Of a stretch of 16,855 bases of DNA, positions 15,097-16,855 are shown piece after piece (the first letter of the stretch is position 1; every line of letters begins with the position of its first letter). A model generated the notes under the pieces. It worked only from the letters and a program-made list of their open reading frames with translations, did not search any database and had not been told where the DNA came from. This DNA comes from Clostridia bacterium (lineage in GTDB: Bacteria > Bacillota > Clostridia > Oscillospirales > CAG-272), in contig JAFTIV010000122.1 in NCBI GenBank assembly GCA_017456685.1, positions 1-16,855 of the forward strand, written 5' to 3'. The position numbers and the translations under genes were made by a program.

Positions 15097-15110
15097 TGGC
15101 ATCTCTGCCA
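15097..15110 (-). promoter_or_regulatory. Small 5'-UTR hairpin upstream of the receptor gene
   Basis: TGGCA and TGCCA (5-bp stem) enclose a GAGA tetraloop in the leader RNA, about 25 nt before the start codon. It may influence mRNA stability or initiation; no known riboswitch was recognised. Confidence 0.4.
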
Positions 15111-15129
15111 TTTGATTTAAGATGATAAC

Positions 15130-15158
15130 ATTATACTACTTTAATATTTAGTTGTCAA
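15130..15158 (-). promoter_or_regulatory. SigA promoter of the amino-acid importer operon
   Basis: A perfect minus-strand consensus: TTGACA (15153-15158), 17 nt, TATAAT (15130-15135). It is the strongest promoter in the window by match to consensus, with the YceD promoter. Confidence 0.9.
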
Positions 15159-15178
15159 TAGTTTTAATATTATAAATG

Positions 15179-15222
15179 TGAATATTTTTCATCATATACA
15201 CGCATTTTATGAATATATTCAT
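15179..15222. promoter_or_regulatory. Candidate operators (ArgR-like palindromes) upstream of the importer
   Basis: Upstream of the -35 lie a perfect 14-bp palindrome ATGAATATATTCAT (15209-15222) and an imperfect TGAATATTTTTCA (15179-15191). Both recall the TGAAT-W4-ATTCA ARG-box of ArgR/AhrC regulators, though the first has a 2-bp rather than 4-bp centre. Amino-acid importers are known ArgR targets, but this is a guess from pattern and AT-rich DNA produces such palindromes by chance. Confidence 0.35.
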
Positions 15223-15230
15223 TTTGACAT

Positions 15231-15261
15231 GAATAAAGGTCCTCGAGCTTTGAGGACCCTT
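15231..15261 (-). terminator. Terminator after the CPBP protease gene
   Basis: AAAGGTCCTC (15235-15244) pairs with GAGGACCCTT (15252-15261) with one mismatch or wobble pair around a 7-nt loop. The minus-strand continuation is T-rich. Confidence 0.8.
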
Positions 15262-15264
15262 ATA

Positions 15265-16302
15265 TTACATTTCAATTTCGTTTTCGTCATATTCCATTCT
15301 TAGGATTTCGTATTCGGGAAGCTCGCTTCTCTTTGGAGTCAAAAGAAGGACGAGTCCTATCGAAATAAGAAGGACAATAGTTGCTGAGAAGCCACCCTCA
15401 AGACCGAAGGCACCACCGTTTGCTGCGGTCATATCGGGATTTGGAGCTATGTGGAATATAGATGGCATTCCTGAAATTCCACTCACGCTTGAGCCAAAGA
15501 CACAGCCCTGTGTGAAATTCCACATTGTATGGATTGCGCACGCACCGATAATATCTCCGCGCTTGAGAATATATATACCCTCAAATGCTCCCAAGAGGAA
15601 TATAGATAGAAGTGCCACTGCGCTTATGCCTGCGTTTGCGCCGTGAATTATTGAAAATACTGCTGAGCTAAACACAAGTGCAAGTCCAACCTTGTAGTCA
15701 CGCGCTACGGTTGTCATAAGATATCCTCTTACCAAAAGCTCCTCGCCTGCGCCTTGAATTACAAAGGCAATAAGGAAAAGGATTATTGGGAATGAGAAGG
15801 TAGCGCCACCTACAAAGCTTACAGAGCCACACGCAAGAGCGACGCCAAGAGTGAGCGAGTACATTGCAATACCGATAAGTGAGCCCATGCCATATTCAAG
15901 GGCATATTTTGTTTTTCTTAGTCCCAGTGTCGATATTTTGCGCTTTTCTATGAATTTACAATAAATGATTGTTGCGCCGATAAATGCGCCACCAGAGGCG
16001 ATAAGTGAGCAAAGGGTTACCCACCAAGGAGAGTTATTTATAATTTGAGTAAGAAGCAAATCCATAGCTTCCTCGGTTATTGTGTTATCCATAACACCAG
16101 TAAGAAGCTCCCAAAACGCATCAGCTCTTAAAAGGTATATCATCATCGGGATTGATGACACAAGGGCGCTTGCAACATTTGCAATTCCATAGACTATGAA
16201 AAATATCAAAAGACTATGAATGAAGTGTGTGGGGCGATGATTTATCGCAGCCTCATCAAGCATTTTTGTTCTATTTAATCTAATATTTTCTCTAATGTTC
16301 AT
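15265..16302 (-). CDS. CPBP-family intramembrane metalloprotease (CAAX/Abi type)
   Basis: A 345-residue membrane protein with about eight hydrophobic helices. The three CPBP active-site motifs are present: EELLVRG (187-193), FSIIHG (216-221) and IHTMWNF (257-263). In this family the Glu and His residues build the intramembrane metal site. Bacterial members act in bacteriocin self-immunity, peptide processing or stress responses; the role here is unknown. Start taken at ATG 16302 (AAGGGCAA upstream) rather than a TTG six codons earlier. It overlaps the NUDIX gene upstream by 11 bp, so they are probably co-transcribed and coupled. Confidence 0.87.
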   Translation of the reverse strand: MNIRENIRLNRTKMLDEAAINHRPTHFIHSLLIFFIVYGIANVASALVSSIPMMIYLLRADAFWELLTGVMDNTITEEAMDLLLTQIINNSPWWVTLCSLIASGGAFIGATIIYCKFIEKRKISTLGLRKTKYALEYGMGSLIGIAMYSLTLGVALACGSVSFVGGATFSFPIILFLIAFVIQGAGEELLVRGYLMTTVARDYKVGLALVFSSAVFSIIHGANAGISAVALLSIFLLGAFEGIYILKRGDIIGACAIHTMWNFTQGCVFGSSVSGISGMPSIFHIAPNPDMTAANGGAFGLEGGFSATIVLLISIGLVLLLTPKRSELPEYEILRMEYDENEIEM

Positions 16303-16846
16303 TTTTTGCCCTTTCGCCAAGAATACGCTCCGCCTTCAATATTGCCACCTGTGTTTTAGAGTCCTTAATTTCTCCGTCCATTACCATTTTAACGAGGGTG
16401 GAGAGTGGGATTTTTACGACCTCGACAAACTCGTCCTCGTCTGGGTGAGAGTCCTTAAAGGTCAGCCCTGTGGCGATATATGTGTATATTTTTTCATCTG
16501 TAAAGGCTACGGTTGTATAAAGCTCGCCCATAAAATCAACTCTATCGGCTACAACTCCGCTTTCCTCCTCAAGCTCGCGCCTTGCGGCATCAAGTGGGTC
16601 CTCGTTTGGCTCAAGCTTTCCTGCTGGAATTTCAAGAAGCACTCTGCCAAAGGGGTATCTAAACTGTCTTACCATAATTACCTCGCCCTCATCGGTTACG
16701 GGAATTACGCACACAGCCCCTTGGTGTCTTACAATTTCGCGATGAGATTTTGCTCCGTTTGGAAGCTCAATATCATCAACGAAAAGCTTTATAACCACTC
16801 CGTCAAATAATTGCCTTGAGCTAAGCTGTTTTTCAAAAAGCTCCAT
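16292..16846 (-). CDS. NUDIX hydrolase, ADP-ribose pyrophosphatase-like
   Basis: A 184-residue NUDIX enzyme of the NudF/ADP-ribose pyrophosphatase type, which splits ADP-ribose to AMP and ribose 5-phosphate. The box is complete: G76, E82 and RELEEESG (90-97). It is preceded by VIMVRQFRYPFGRVLLEIPAG, the typical ADPRase approach (QFR-hP...ELPAG), with an acidic catalytic-loop region near HPDEDEFVEV. The ATG at 16844-16846 lies nine bases from the right edge, so its ribosome binding site and promoter are not visible. Its stop codon is TAG and lies inside the start of the CPBP protease gene. Confidence 0.92.
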   Translation of the reverse strand: MELFEKQLSSRQLFDGVVIKLFVDDIELPNGAKSHREIVRHQGAVCVIPVTDEGEVIMVRQFRYPFGRVLLEIPAGKLEPNEDPLDAARRELEEESGVVADRVDFMGELYTTVAFTDEKIYTYIATGLTFKDSHPDEDEFVEVVKIPLSTLVKMVMDGEIKDSKTQVAILKAERILGERAKNEH

Positions 16847-16855
16847 TTAATTCAC

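Noticed and set aside
16303..16320. TTG start for the CPBP protease six codons upstream
   Set aside because: ATG 16302 has the better ribosome binding site, and the overlap with the NUDIX gene is then a normal short coupling overlap.
1..16855. CRISPR array, IS element, prophage, tRNA or rRNA genes
   Set aside because: No regularly spaced repeats, transposase or phage-like reading frames, or tRNA/rRNA-like sequences were seen on either strand.

Overview
The window looks like a chromosomal segment of a low-GC, spore-forming member of the Clostridia, probably an uncultured gut-type lineage. The pointers are a T-box leader on serS, a SipL/DUF3794-LysM spore-coat morphogenesis protein, AAGGAGG-type ribosome binding sites, near-consensus SigA promoters (TTGACA-17-TATAAT) and AT-rich intergenic DNA with compact rho-independent terminators. 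There are no phage, plasmid or IS genes, and no CRISPR array, tRNA or rRNA. It is mostly housekeeping DNA with a few irregularities.

Layout. Positions 1-996 (-) hold the N-terminal two thirds of seryl-tRNA synthetase. Its long leader contains a SigA promoter, a serine-type T-box with terminator, and a 122-bp element with terminal inverted repeats lodged between the T-box terminator and the serS ribosome binding site. Positions 1488-3008 (+) encode the SipL-like protein. Positions 3060-3699 are a divergent pair, a 104-aa unknown protein (-) and a 68-aa XRE-type repressor (+), sharing a control region with a long inverted repeat. Positions 3754-8561 (-) are the nucleotide excision repair operon uvrB-uvrA. 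Then come a membrane-anchored unknown protein (8669-9253, -), the YceD/DUF177-rpmF pair (9399-10162, +) and a two-helix membrane protein of unknown role (10247-10810, +). Positions 10859-12352 (-) are a NUDIX hydrolase followed by an EamA-like transporter. Positions 12556-15071 (-) are a complete polar amino-acid ABC importer (lipoprotein receptor, permease, ATPase). Positions 15265-16846 (-) are an ADP-ribose-pyrophosphatase-like NUDIX gene overlapping a CPBP/CAAX-type membrane protease gene.

Most notable observation. The uvrB reading frame is cut by a single in-frame TAG (6684-6686) just before its UVR (UvrC-contacting) domain. The UVR domain is still intact in the same frame and ends in a TGA that overlaps the uvrA start as ATGA. 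The full frame would be 658 residues, normal for UvrB. This is a fresh nonsense mutation, a sequence error, readthrough, or a split UvrB in which an ATG two codons after the stop produces a separate 31-residue UVR peptide. TAG also ends another gene here (the NUDIX gene at 16292), so window-wide recoding of TAG is not supported.

Functional links. The importer genes form one operon from a consensus promoter, with a strong hairpin after the receptor gene that should favour receptor over permease/ATPase. YceD-rpmF is the usual ribosomal pair, and rpmF also has its own promoter inside the end of the yceD gene. Adjacent convergent units are commonly separated by bidirectional terminators.
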